DNA from: DASVWH01 sp036389715 | Lineage (GTDB): Bacteria > Acidobacteriota > Blastocatellia > Pyrinomonadales > Pyrinomonadaceae | Length of the DNA: 39,056 nucleotides | Direction of reading: 5' to 3' | NCBI GenBank assembly: GCA_036389715.1 | Contig: DASVWH010000006.1 | Location: 1 to 39,056, forward strand | In this document: piece after piece, positions 13,166 through 20,763 of the stretch | Numbering within the stretch: the first letter of the stretch is position 1 | Layout: each line of letters opens with the position of its first letter | Notes under the pieces: model-generated | What the model was told of the DNA's origin: nothing | Databases searched by the model: none | What the model saw: the letters and a program-made list of their open reading frames with translations, nothing else | Position numbers and translations under genes: made by a program

Positions 13166-15469
13166 TCATTTCCCTTTCACGATGACGAGCGTTTGATCGT
13201 CGTTTCTCTCGCGCTGGCCTGACCAGGCGTCTATTTCGTCGAAGATGGCGGCGCGCAGTTGGTCGGCGGGCAAGCGCCTGTGTTCGACGGCAAATTGCGC
13301 TAGTCGCTGCTCGCCGTATTCTTCGTCGTCCTCGTTTTCCGCCTCGCTGATACCGTCGGAGAAGATCAGCAGGAGGTCTCCGGCCTGGAGCGTGACCGCG
13401 GCCTCTTCGTAGCAGGCCCAGTCGAAAGCTCCCGTCATCAGCCCACCCGTCGTCAGGCGCTCGATCTTCCCGTCGGCGCGCACCAGGAGCGGCGGGTTAT
13501 GCCCGGCGTTAGTGTATCTGAGGACACGCGTGCGGTCTTCGTAGATGCCCAGGAAGAGTGTGGCGAAGCGATTGGCTTCGGTGCTTTGACAGAGCTGCTG
13601 GTTGATATTGGCGACCTTGCGCGAGACGGCCCCGTCAATCTCGGCCGCCGCGAAGACGTGGGCGAGGAGCTTGCTGCCGCCGCTGCCGCTCATTTCGGCC
13701 GACGCCACGGCCGCGCGCTCGGCGATGTTCAAACGCTCGGCCGTAATGGTCGCCTGTGCGCGCAGGGTCGCTTGCAGGTTCGACATCACGAGCGAGGCCG
13801 AGAGCCCCTTGCCGGACACATCGCCGAGCGCCAGTGCGACGAGCCCCGCCGCGACCTCTATGTAATCGTAATAATCGCCGGCCACGCCGCGCGCCGCGCG
13901 ACACCCGGCGGCAATCTCCACGGTCGAGAGGGCGGGAATGCTGTGCGGGAAGAGCTGCGCCTGCACCTCGGCGGCAATCTCCACTTCGCGTTCGAGCCGT
14001 TCATGCTTGACGCGCTCCTGCAAGAGCGCCTCGATGTTGGCCGACATGTCGTTGAAGGCCACGGCCAGCTCGCCCAGCTGGTCATGCGAGCGCACCCGTA
14101 CGCGATGCGAAAAATCGCCGCGCTTGATGAACTCGACTCCCCTGTAGAGCTTATGCACAGTGCCCGTCACGGCGCGCGTCATCCATGTTCCGGCAATCAA
14201 CGCCAGCAGCTCCAGCACGAGGAAAGCTATCGCGACGATCCAGAGCGCCTGCCGCCAGACCTCCCCGGCCTGCCCTGCGCCGAAGAACTGCTTTTTGGCC
14301 AGGCTGAAGGACCATCCGAAGAGAAAGCTCAGGTGCTGTGTGGTCTCGCCGCTGGCCCAGGCGGTTGCGGGCAGGACCACCGGATAGTTGACGCCCTCTT
14401 CGAGAGGCTCGCCCAGCTGGTCGTAGCGAAACATCTCTTCCAGCGCGCGCGCGGACGGGGCGGCGCTGCCGGGACGCGCCATCCCCGCATTGCTTCGCCG
14501 CTCGCTCTCGTCGCGGAATCTAACCCTCACAGCGTCGTTCTCGCTGCTGATGTTGGAACTGACGAAGAAGGGGCGAATCTGCACACCTGTCAGTTCTCGG
14601 TAGTGCTCTACGAGGGCGCGGCTCAGCGGCACGATGAGCAGGAGCGCGAACGGCCGAGTGCCGCTCGCGCCGCGGACGACCGCGCGCAGCGACGGCGCGC
14701 CGAATTTATTTTGCGAGTCAATGGCCCCGGTAAAGGCGAGCCCGCTCCAGCGTCTCTGCCCGCGCAGCCATTCCGGCAGGGGAGCGCCCGCGGGCAGCGG
14801 GTCATTACCGATGCCGCGCAGCTTCTCTTCATCAATGTCGCTGACGAGCTGCGCGGGCGCGAAGAGCCCGACGCTCGCGCCGTCTTCCCCCGCGGCCCCG
14901 CGCCATAGCGCCGCGCGGACTCCCGGCAGCGATGCGCGCAAGTACGCGACGCGTTCGTCGAGCCATGCCTGAAGGCTGCGATCATCCATCCCCGGAGGCA
15001 AATGAGAGAGAGCGTCGGCGAGAGTCTCGGCGCTCAACCCGGCCTGCTTCTCGGTAGTCTTGACCTGCGCTGTGACGATGCGCGCGATGCCCTGCCCGGA
15101 GCCTCCGAAGGCTGAGAGCAAGCCGAGCAGGATGAGCAGGATGATCGGCGTCAGGCCGACGAACAGGTAGGTGATGACGAGCCGCCTGCGGACGCGCCAG
15201 AGCAGCTTGCGCTTGACCCAGCGCAGCCCCTTGAAGCCGTAATAGGCGCTGGTCGCTAAGACCGCCAGGAGCGTGAAGAATCCGAGCAGCGAGCCGACGA
15301 AGCTCTCCTCGTAAATGCGCGTGTCGCGCGCGAGCAGCCAGACGACGAACAAAACGGCGGCCGCAATCGCCACGCGCGGCATCGCCCGGCGCACCCCGCG
15401 CAAGACCTTTGACACAGCCGTCCTGAACCCTGCGCGCCGCCCCTCGATCTGCTTTTGCATGGCTGTCAT
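13166..15469 (-). CDS. Membrane HAMP - PP2C (SpoIIE/RsbU-type) serine phosphatase
   Basis: The 767-residue protein carries membrane segments at about residues 32-47, 58-77 and 97-119, an extracytoplasmic sensor region at about 125-400, and a further segment at about 408-430. A HAMP linker follows (TGTVHKLYRGVEFIKRGDFSHRV, then HDQLGELAVAFNDM), then a short coiled coil. The C-terminal PP2C/SpoIIE phosphatase spans about 525-767. Its metal-binding Asp motifs are present: GVAGDYYDY, ALGDVSGKGLSASL, IFSDGISEAEN and RNDDQTLVIVK. Such enzymes dephosphorylate anti-sigma-factor antagonists in partner-switching pathways, releasing stress sigma factors, but no anti-sigma kinase or antagonist gene is adjacent. 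The ATG at 15469 and another three codons later (spaced better from GAAAGAG) are both possible. The gene converges with the 12041-12973 gene across the heptamer hairpin. Confidence 0.93.
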   Translation of the reverse strand: MTAMQKQIEGRRAGFRTAVSKVLRGVRRAMPRVAIAAAVLFVVWLLARDTRIYEESFVGSLLGFFTLLAVLATSAYYGFKGLRWVKRKLLWRVRRRLVITYLFVGLTPIILLILLGLLSAFGGSGQGIARIVTAQVKTTEKQAGLSAETLADALSHLPPGMDDRSLQAWLDERVAYLRASLPGVRAALWRGAAGEDGASVGLFAPAQLVSDIDEEKLRGIGNDPLPAGAPLPEWLRGQRRWSGLAFTGAIDSQNKFGAPSLRAVVRGASGTRPFALLLIVPLSRALVEHYRELTGVQIRPFFVSSNISSENDAVRVRFRDESERRSNAGMARPGSAAPSARALEEMFRYDQLGEPLEEGVNYPVVLPATAWASGETTQHLSFLFGWSFSLAKKQFFGAGQAGEVWRQALWIVAIAFLVLELLALIAGTWMTRAVTGTVHKLYRGVEFIKRGDFSHRVRVRSHDQLGELAVAFNDMSANIEALLQERVKHERLEREVEIAAEVQAQLFPHSIPALSTVEIAAGCRAARGVAGDYYDYIEVAAGLVALALGDVSGKGLSASLVMSNLQATLRAQATITAERLNIAERAAVASAEMSGSGGSKLLAHVFAAAEIDGAVSRKVANINQQLCQSTEANRFATLFLGIYEDRTRVLRYTNAGHNPPLLVRADGKIERLTTGGLMTGAFDWACYEEAAVTLQAGDLLLIFSDGISEAENEDDEEYGEQRLAQFAVEHRRLPADQLRAAIFDEIDAWSGQRERNDDQTLVIVKGK

Positions 15470-15540
15470 TCTCTTTCGCCGCCGGGAGAACCCGGCTTAG
15501 AAATAAAAGGTCATGGGCCAGAAGTCAATGCCGCCGCAGG

Positions 15541-15640
15541 GCAAGGAGGAAGGAGAAAGGGCGCAGGGATGAAAGCCGGACAACTCAAGCTTGAATCATC
15601 AAGCCTTCATCTCTGCATCCCTGAAGCCCTCCTCCCTGCT
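15541..15640. repeat. Imperfect purine/pyrimidine inverted repeat between MFS and phosphatase genes
   Basis: A purine-rich left arm at about 15544-15574 (GGAGGAAGGAGAAAGG, then GCAGGGATGAAAG) is mirrored by a pyrimidine-rich right arm at about 15604-15638 (CTTCATCTCTGCATCCCTG, then CCCTCCTCCC). The centre holds AAGCTTGA/TCAAGC. The arms pair imperfectly. A separate tight stem, GCCGGG/CCCGGC with loop AGAA, is at 15481-15496. The element starts immediately after the MFS stop codon. Confidence 0.5.
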
Positions 15641-15642
15641 CT

Positions 15643-16977
15643 TCAACCCGCTGTTGCCAGCAGCGCTTCGTCGCTCTCTTCCGCGGCTGCCCCGGCGGTT
15701 CTCAATTCGGCGGGCAGACGCAGCTTTCCAGAGGTGAACAGGACCAGCCAGACGAGGCCCGGAAGCCCCGAAAGCAGCCCTGAGATGATGGTCAAAGTTC
15801 GCGGCGTGATCGCGTGCAGCGACCATCCGGCGACGACCGTCGAGAGGCTCATGACGAAGATTTCGGCGGCCCGGTCCGTCGTCAGCACGCGCCCGCGCAG
15901 CCTGTCGGGCAAGAGACGCATCATCAGCGTCTCCTGAACCGCGAACTCCATCCCGACGATGGCGCGCGAGATGAAGAGCATCAGGCAGGCGAGCCACAGC
16001 GTCGGCATCAATCCCGTCAACGCCAGGACCACCCCGTGAGCGAAGAGCATCCAGCCGATGAACTTGACCGTCACTCCGTGTAACTCTACGTGAGTGCCAA
16101 CGCGGCGCGCAAACAGCATTCCGACGAAGAGACCCGCGCCCACCGCCGTGTAAAGTGCCGCGACGGCAGCGTCGGGCTGCAACCCGTCGCCCGCGAAGAC
16201 GACGCCGCCCAGCCGGTCATAGATCAGATTGAGCGCGCCACCGCCGGTCGCCCACAGAATGTTGATGCCGATGATGGCCATCACCATTCTGTGCTGCGCG
16301 ATGTATCTCCAGCCTTCGCGCAGGTCGGTCCAGAAACGCGGGCGGTCACCGGCGCGCTCCCCGCTTCCGGCGTCTTCCTCCTGCACCATCTCGCGCCCGG
16401 GGATGAGCCAGACGGAGTAGGCCGAAACCAGAAAAGAGAGCGCGTTGATGATGAACGCCACACGATAGCCGAACTGCGCCGACGCCCAGCCGCCGAGCGA
16501 CGCGCCGACCGCCATCAGGAGGAAACGCGAAGAGAACATCAGCGCGTTTCCGGCCAGTAAGCCGTCATCGCCCGTGACGTTGGGCATCGCGGCATTCTTC
16601 GCGGCCTCGAAGAAGGCCGAGAGCAGCGTCCCGACGACCGTGCAGGTGTAAGCTATCCAGAGGTCCTCCGGCCCTCCGACCAGCAGGAAGCCGAGCGCGA
16701 CCAGCCCGCGTGACAGATCGGATGCGACCATCACGGCGCGGCGCGACCAGCGATCAACGATGGCCCCGGCCAGCGGCGCGAAGAGCGCGAACGGCGCGAG
16801 CCGCGCGACCAGCATCACGGCGGTCGCTTCCGGCGCGCCCGCCGAAACGGCGCGCACCAACCCGAGCGCGGCGATGAAGTTGAACCAGTTGCCGAGTTCC
16901 GAAACCACCTGCCCGGACCACAGCCGCCGGAACGAGCGGTTGCCCCGCAGCAATTGCATGTATGTCAGTGAAGCCAT
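15643..16977 (-). CDS. MFS permease of the MFS_3 (enterobactin-exporter-like) type
   Basis: The 444-residue protein is an integral membrane transporter with about 12 hydrophobic segments. It opens LLRGNRSFRRLWSGQVVSEL, the usual start of the MFS_3/DUF894 branch. The loop between helices 2 and 3 has the GAIVDRWSRRAVMVASDL motif, a form of the MFS signature GxxxDRxGRR. The large central cytoplasmic loop (about 196-220) contains PGREMVQEEDAGSGERAGDR, separating the two six-helix halves, and the second half carries MMRLLPDRLRGRVLTTDRA. Substrate is unknown; relatives are often annotated as drug or siderophore exporters. A GGGAG sits at a suitable distance before the ATG at 16975-16977. Upstream lies the terminator of the crotonase gene, so it probably has its own promoter. 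A second permease of this branch is at 23649-24959. Confidence 0.9.
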   Translation of the reverse strand: MASLTYMQLLRGNRSFRRLWSGQVVSELGNWFNFIAALGLVRAVSAGAPEATAVMLVARLAPFALFAPLAGAIVDRWSRRAVMVASDLSRGLVALGFLLVGGPEDLWIAYTCTVVGTLLSAFFEAAKNAAMPNVTGDDGLLAGNALMFSSRFLLMAVGASLGGWASAQFGYRVAFIINALSFLVSAYSVWLIPGREMVQEEDAGSGERAGDRPRFWTDLREGWRYIAQHRMVMAIIGINILWATGGGALNLIYDRLGGVVFAGDGLQPDAAVAALYTAVGAGLFVGMLFARRVGTHVELHGVTVKFIGWMLFAHGVVLALTGLMPTLWLACLMLFISRAIVGMEFAVQETLMMRLLPDRLRGRVLTTDRAAEIFVMSLSTVVAGWSLHAITPRTLTIISGLLSGLPGLVWLVLFTSGKLRLPAELRTAGAAAEESDEALLATAG

Positions 16978-17143
16978 AACTAACTCCCGCGAAAGCCGGG
17001 AAGGAAGGTCAAGGAATCAAAGCGCGAGAGGTTAAAGCGGCCCGGCGCAGGCCCGGAGATCATTTACCGGAGCCCCAATCCCGGCTGCTGCCTAGCAAAA
17101 CCTTTCACGCATTCGACCCGTCTCCTTTCTTCACACGCTTTCC

Positions 17144-17180
17144 CAATAAGAAGAGCCGCCGGATTGACTCCCGGCGGCTC
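17144..17180 (-). terminator. Intrinsic terminator of the crotonase gene
   Basis: A perfect 10-bp stem (GAGCCGCCGG with CCGGCGGCTC) closes an 8-nt loop at 17153-17180. On the minus strand it is followed by the T-rich TTCTTATT. It lies about 30 nt after the crotonase stop codon and upstream of the MFS gene on the same strand. Confidence 0.8.
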
Positions 17181-17211
17181 GCAGCCTTTCAACAACTCTT
17201 CGGTAAACGTT

Positions 17212-18006
17212 TCATCCACCTGTGAACTGCGGTGGCCGTTTCTCGATAAAGGCTGCGACGCCTTCTTTGAAATCCCCTGTCTGTCCCGACTGAATCTGCG
17301 CCTTGTGTTCAAGCTCTAACTGCGCGTTGTAATCGTTGACGGCGCTCTGCTCAAGCAGCTCTTTAATGCGCGCCAGCGAAGCGGTCGGCGACTGGGCCAG
17401 TCTCACGGCCAGGGCCTGCGCCTCGTTCATCAGGTCGGCGTCGGCGACGACGCGGTTAATCATCCCCATCTCGGCCGCGCGGCGCGCGTCAATGGAATCG
17501 CCCGTCATCAAAAGCTCCGTCGCGCGCTTGAGCCCGACCAGGCGCGGCAGGATGAACGTGCCGCCGCAATCGGGCGAAAGCCCTATCTTGATGAAAGCCT
17601 GGTTAAACTGCGCGCTCTCGGCCGCGAGCACCAGGTCGCAGGCGAGCGCGAAGTTACAGCCCGCACCCGCCGCGATGCCGTTGACGGCGGCAATCACCGG
17701 CACGGGGATTCGCCGGATGAGCTTGATGCAGCCGTGAAGCAGGTCGAGCGGCTCGTCAAAGAAGGCTTCGATGCGTCCTTCCTTCTCTGCTATCTTCTGC
17801 ATCTCGCGCAAATCGCCACCCGCACAGAAAGCGCGTCCCGCCCCGGTCAGGATAATGGCCCGCGCGCCGCGTTCGCGCGCTTCGCTCATCGCCCCGCGAA
17901 ACTCGCTGGCCATCACGACCGTCAAAGCATTGAGCGCCGACGGGCGATTGAGCGTGACTAAGGCGACCGCCTCACGCATCTCTAGCTGGATGGTTTCGTA
18001 GCTCAT
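17212..18006 (-). CDS. Enoyl-CoA hydratase/isomerase family protein, PaaG-like active site
   Basis: The 264-residue protein is a full-length crotonase. The CoA/oxyanion motifs are present: LNRPSALNAL, GAGRAFCAGGDL and NGIAAGAGCNFALACDLVLAA. The two catalytic glutamates of true enoyl-CoA hydratases are missing; by alignment to the rat enzyme they are Asn118 (GAGCN) and Phe138 (NQAFIKIGL). An aspartate, Asp146 in GLSPDCGGTFILPRLVG, occupies the place used by PaaG-type isomerases and dehalogenases. So an isomerase-like reaction, for example on a 2-enoyl- or epoxyphenylacetyl-CoA thioester, is more likely than hydration. No phenylacetate or beta-oxidation genes are adjacent, so the substrate is open. 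The ATG at 18004-18006 is chosen over the preceding TTG. A terminator follows the gene; an inverted repeat separates it from the zinc-ribbon gene. Confidence 0.9.
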   Translation of the reverse strand: MSYETIQLEMREAVALVTLNRPSALNALTVVMASEFRGAMSEARERGARAIILTGAGRAFCAGGDLREMQKIAEKEGRIEAFFDEPLDLLHGCIKLIRRIPVPVIAAVNGIAAGAGCNFALACDLVLAAESAQFNQAFIKIGLSPDCGGTFILPRLVGLKRATELLMTGDSIDARRAAEMGMINRVVADADLMNEAQALAVRLAQSPTASLARIKELLEQSAVNDYNAQLELEHKAQIQSGQTGDFKEGVAAFIEKRPPQFTGG

Positions 18007-18034
18007 CAAAAAAAGTCCGGGAAACGCTTAAGCG

Positions 18035-18082
18035 GGTAAAGGAGGAAGCGGAAAGGATGGCCCCTTCCGCTCCCCTTTTACC
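18035..18082. repeat. Purine/pyrimidine inverted repeat between zinc-ribbon and crotonase genes
   Basis: The left arm GGTAAAGGAGGAAGCGGAAA (18035-18054) pairs with the right arm CCTTCCGCTCCCCTTTTACC (18063-18082) with small internal loops, around a loop of about 8 nt. The left arm is almost pure purine on the plus strand. It sits just upstream of the crotonase start on the minus strand, where it could act as a partial terminator or processing site. Confidence 0.55.
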
Positions 18083-18173
18083 TGTTTCTTCTAACCTCGC
18101 GGTTAATTTCCGTTGCTCTATACGGCCGCAGCGGCAGATTTGTTCGCCTTAAAATCCAGAGCGTCTCGCGGGA

Positions 18174-18479
18174 CTACTGCGCGCGGCCCGCGCTAAAGCA
18201 TTCGCTACAGAGAACCGGCCTTCCCGAAGACGGCTTGAAGGGCACGCTATCGGTTTTGCCGCACTGATCGCAGGTGATCTCGAACCGCTGGCGCTCTGCG
18301 CCGCCGCCACCGCCGCCGCCCGCGCCCCTTGAGCCGCCGAAATTGGCCCGCCGGGCATCGCGGCACTGCTTGCAGCGCTTCGGCTGGCTGAGGTTTCTCT
18401 CCGTGTAATAGTCTTGCTCTCGTTCGGTGAAAGGAAACGAAGTGCCGCATTCGGCACAGGTGATCTCAACGTCTGGCAT
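18174..18479 (-). CDS. Double zinc-ribbon protein with CxxC-x17-CxxC tail (copy 1)
   Basis: The 101-residue protein has two zinc-binding modules. The first (Cys8, Cys11, Cys36, Cys39; CAEC and CKQC) is a zf-trcl-type probable zinc ribbon with FPFTEREQDYYTERNLSQPK between the pairs. A flexible Gly-rich linker (seven Gly in a row, 54-60) follows. The second module is CDQC (70-73), exactly 17 residues, then CSEC (91-94), the CxxC-x17-CxxC pattern, with VPFKPSSGRPVLC inside. The family is often present in several copies in acidobacterial and related genomes, but its function is not established; RNA or protein binding is a guess. The ATG at 18479 has GGGAGAG six bases upstream, so an in-frame extension to 18560 is rejected. 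A paralogue is at 33031-33408. Confidence 0.88.
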   Translation of the reverse strand: MPDVEITCAECGTSFPFTEREQDYYTERNLSQPKRCKQCRDARRANFGGSRGAGGGGGGGAERQRFEITCDQCGKTDSVPFKPSSGRPVLCSECFSAGRAQ

Positions 18480-18809
18480 TTTAGTCTCTCCCGCAGAAAG
18501 CCTGGCGAGGACCCGGCTTTCCGTCTCCGGCCACAGGTCATGGCGCTCGCCCCGGTTCACCCCCTTGTTCTTGCCCGTCCCCGAGCACTAGATGATAGAC
18601 GACTGTTGCTCCGGCTCGTCAGGGCTTCCGCCTGGAAACCGCTGCGTCCGCAATGCTTTTTGAGCAGCGACGAGTTTACCGCAAGCCTTGCGCCACTGTA
18701 CAGGGGTTAAAAGCAAGTCGGAAGGCCATCACGGCAGAGGCTCAAAGCGAGACTATCCGGCTTTGAATGAGCATTCTTTCGGCTCTCAACCTGTGAGCCC
18801 CTCGGCCTG
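18480..18809. other. Intergenic gap upstream of zinc-ribbon copy 1
   Basis: This 330-bp gap separates the zinc-ribbon start from the end of the deacetylase gene, both on the minus strand. I see no convincing ORF, promoter pair or terminator stem with a U-tract. The only notable feature is a more AT-rich patch around 18700-18780. Confidence 0.4.
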
Positions 18810-19769
18810 TCAGCCTTGCGTCTTCTCACCCGCGCTCAGTTGCCCGACGTGTGCGCGGACGGTCGCGCCGAGGGTCTTGAGGTTGTAGCCGCCTTCGAGG
18901 CAGGAGACGATGCGCCCGGCGCAGGCGCTCTCTGCCCACTGCCTGACCGCCGCGGTCATCTGCGAAAAGTCCTCGTCGCGCAGCCGCAGTTGGCCGAGCG
19001 GGTCGGATTCGTGTGAATCGAAGCCCGCCGAGATGAAGATCAGGTCCGGCTTGAACCTCGCGCTGATCTCTTCGAGCGCCGCATCGAACATCGCGCGCTG
19101 GTCCTCGGCACGCGTCGCGGCCCGGACCGGCACGTTGAGCGTGTAGCCGCGCCCGCGCCCCACTCCGTTCTCGCCGCGCGCACCCGTCCCCGGATACCAG
19201 GGATACTGGTGCATCGAGAAGAAGAAGACGGACGGGTCGTCGTAGAAGATGCCCTGCGTGCCGTTGCCGTGATGCACGTCCCAATCAACGATGGCGACGC
19301 GCTCGATTTCGGGATAGCGTGCCTGCGCGTAGCGAGCGCCGATGGCCACGTTGTTGAAGAGGCAAAAGCCCATCGCGCGCTCGGCCGTGGCGTGATGGCC
19401 GGGCGGGCGCACCGGGATAAAGGCGTTATTCGCTTCGCCCTTCATCACCGCATCAACCCCCCGGCAGACGCCGCCCGCCCCGTAGAGCCCGACATCCAGC
19501 GAGCGCATCGAGACGACCGTGTCCGCGTCCAGATAGCCCGTCCCCTCGCTGACGGCGCGCTCGACTGTTTTATAGTGCTGCGGGGTGTGGCAGGATTGCA
19601 CGTCGCCGCGCGGCGCAGGACGCGCCTCCAGCTCCAGCAACCCCGGCCATAGCTCGCCGTCGCCGCGCAGCGCCTCCATCACGACCGTGTAACGCTCCGG
19701 CTGGTCCGGGTGATTCTCGCCCGTCTCGTGCTCCCTGTAAATCGGATGATGAACGATTGCTGTAGTCAT
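18810..19769 (-). CDS. Histone deacetylase family (class II-like) zinc amidohydrolase
   Basis: The 319-residue protein is a full-length arginase/deacetylase-fold enzyme. The tandem catalytic histidines are in RPPGHHATAERAMGFCLFNN (H125, H126). The zinc ligands are D164 and H166 in VAIVDWDVHHGNGTQ and D251 in SAGFDSHESDPLGQL. The C-terminal LEGGYNL carries the transition-state tyrosine position. The N-terminal HPDQPERYTVVMEAL is also typical. Bacterial members hydrolyse acetylated lysine, acetylpolyamines or related acyl-amides; nothing here identifies the substrate. All metal and catalytic residues are intact. The ATG at 19767-19769 has only a weak ribosome site. It is divergent from the glycine-zipper gene at 20211. 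Confidence 0.94.
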   Translation of the reverse strand: MTTAIVHHPIYREHETGENHPDQPERYTVVMEALRGDGELWPGLLELEARPAPRGDVQSCHTPQHYKTVERAVSEGTGYLDADTVVSMRSLDVGLYGAGGVCRGVDAVMKGEANNAFIPVRPPGHHATAERAMGFCLFNNVAIGARYAQARYPEIERVAIVDWDVHHGNGTQGIFYDDPSVFFFSMHQYPWYPGTGARGENGVGRGRGYTLNVPVRAATRAEDQRAMFDAALEEISARFKPDLIFISAGFDSHESDPLGQLRLRDEDFSQMTAAVRQWAESACAGRIVSCLEGGYNLKTLGATVRAHVGQLSAGEKTQG

Positions 19770-20210
19770 AGGCCAAATTATGCGAGCCGCAAGGCAGGCA
19801 GGTCAAACGCGATAAAGTCGCGCCCGCGAAGCCCGTTTAAAAGGACTCCCGAAACCGGACGGAGGAAGAGGGCCGCTTGAGCAGCCCGCGCAGGTGCTGC
19901 CCGCGCTGCCTGCAAAGCTCTTCAAGGGTCGCCGGGAATCGCTCCAATCAATGGCTTTGAGGCGCGCGCTCGGACCGCTGCTGTGCCCGTCTCCTGTTTT
20001 CAATGCATACGCTCCAGCGCTAAGACGATGCGGCGGGCCCGCGCGGGTGTGACTGGCGGAACTGCCAAAAGCGCCGTAAATCCAGTGTTCCGGGGCTCTT
20101 GCGGCCCTCGCGGGTCGCGGAATAGCGTTTGCTAAAGTCTTTGCAGTAATAAGGCGTGGCTCTCCCGCAACGGCTATCGCAGATAAGATTGCTTTCAAGG
20201 AGAATTTCAG
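19770..20210. other. Divergent intergenic region between the deacetylase and glycine-zipper genes
   Basis: This 441-bp gap should hold promoters in both directions. The only firm element is the ribosome site AAGGAGA at 20197-20203, seven bases before the ATG at 20211. I found no well-spaced -35/-10 pair. A minus-strand reading frame here is low-complexity and Ala/Ser/Pro-rich, and I regard it as non-coding. Confidence 0.45.
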
Positions 20211-20615
20211 ATGAAGAGAATCGTTCTATTGTTGATGTGCATGGCGCTGTTTGCGGCCTCGCTCGTCACCGCCTCCGGGCAGGACCGGCGCAGGCGCTCG
20301 CGCTTCGGACGCAAGGCTCGCACGGTCGCCATCATCGCGGGCGGAACCGCCGCTGGCGCACTGATCGGCGGCAAGAAGGGCGCGGCCATCGGAGCGGGCG
20401 GCAGCACCATGTATGCCATGAACAGAAAGGCCGCGCGTCGCCACTTCAAGCCGCGTAACCGCCAGCTTGCGACGGTCGCGGGCGGAACGGCAGCGGGCGC
20501 TGGGCTCGGCGCAGCCATCGGCCATAAGAAGGGCGCAGTCATCGGCGCAGCCGCCGGGGCAGGCTCGTCCTACATCTACACCAGGCGCAGCCGCCATTAT
20601 CGTCGCGGTTATTAA
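20211..20615 (+). CDS. Exported glycine-zipper protein
   Basis: The 134-residue protein starts with a signal peptide: KR, a hydrophobic core at about residues 4-20 (IVLLLMCMALFAASLVTA) and a likely cleavage near ASG. Two internal repeats follow. Repeat 1 at about residues 37-62 is TVAIIAGGTAAGALIGGKKG with AAIGAGGS after it. Repeat 2 at about 86-114 is ATVAGGTAAGAGLGAAIGHK with KGAVIGAAAGAGS after it. Both show the GxxxG spacing of glycine-zipper transmembrane helices. Ends and linker are strongly basic. Such proteins insert into or tether at the envelope; the exact role is unknown. A strong ribosome site (AAGGAGA) precedes it and a strong terminator follows at 20628-20673, so it is probably monocistronic. 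Confidence 0.82.
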   Translation: MKRIVLLLMCMALFAASLVTASGQDRRRRSRFGRKARTVAIIAGGTAAGALIGGKKGAAIGAGGSTMYAMNRKAARRHFKPRNRQLATVAGGTAAGAGLGAAIGHKKGAVIGAAAGAGSSYIYTRRSRHYRRGY

Positions 20616-20627
20616 TCGCTCGCCAGG

Positions 20628-20673
20628 AGCCGGAGCGGGCGCTGCCGGAATAGTCACGCCCGCTCCGGCTTTC
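20628..20673 (+). terminator. Hairpin terminator after the glycine-zipper gene
   Basis: A perfect 14-bp stem, AGCCGGAGCGGGCG (20628-20641) with CGCCCGCTCCGGCT (20657-20670), closes a 15-nt loop. Only a short T run follows, so termination may be weak despite the very stable stem. Confidence 0.7.
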
Positions 20674-20763
20674 CCGGTATAAGTCAGCCGACGTGGCGCT
20701 TCGCCACACGACAAACCCTCGCATCACCCGACCTACCAAAAAAAATGATTAGGAGAAGAATTC

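Noticed and set aside
13499..14908. A 469-codon open frame on the plus strand opposite the PP2C phosphatase.
   Set aside because: The minus-strand product has all PP2C motifs; the plus-strand product has none and no ribosome site.
19803..20198. A 131-codon minus-strand frame in the deacetylase/glycine-zipper gap.
   Set aside because: Low-complexity Ala/Ser/Arg product, no ribosome site, and it would cover the expected divergent promoters.
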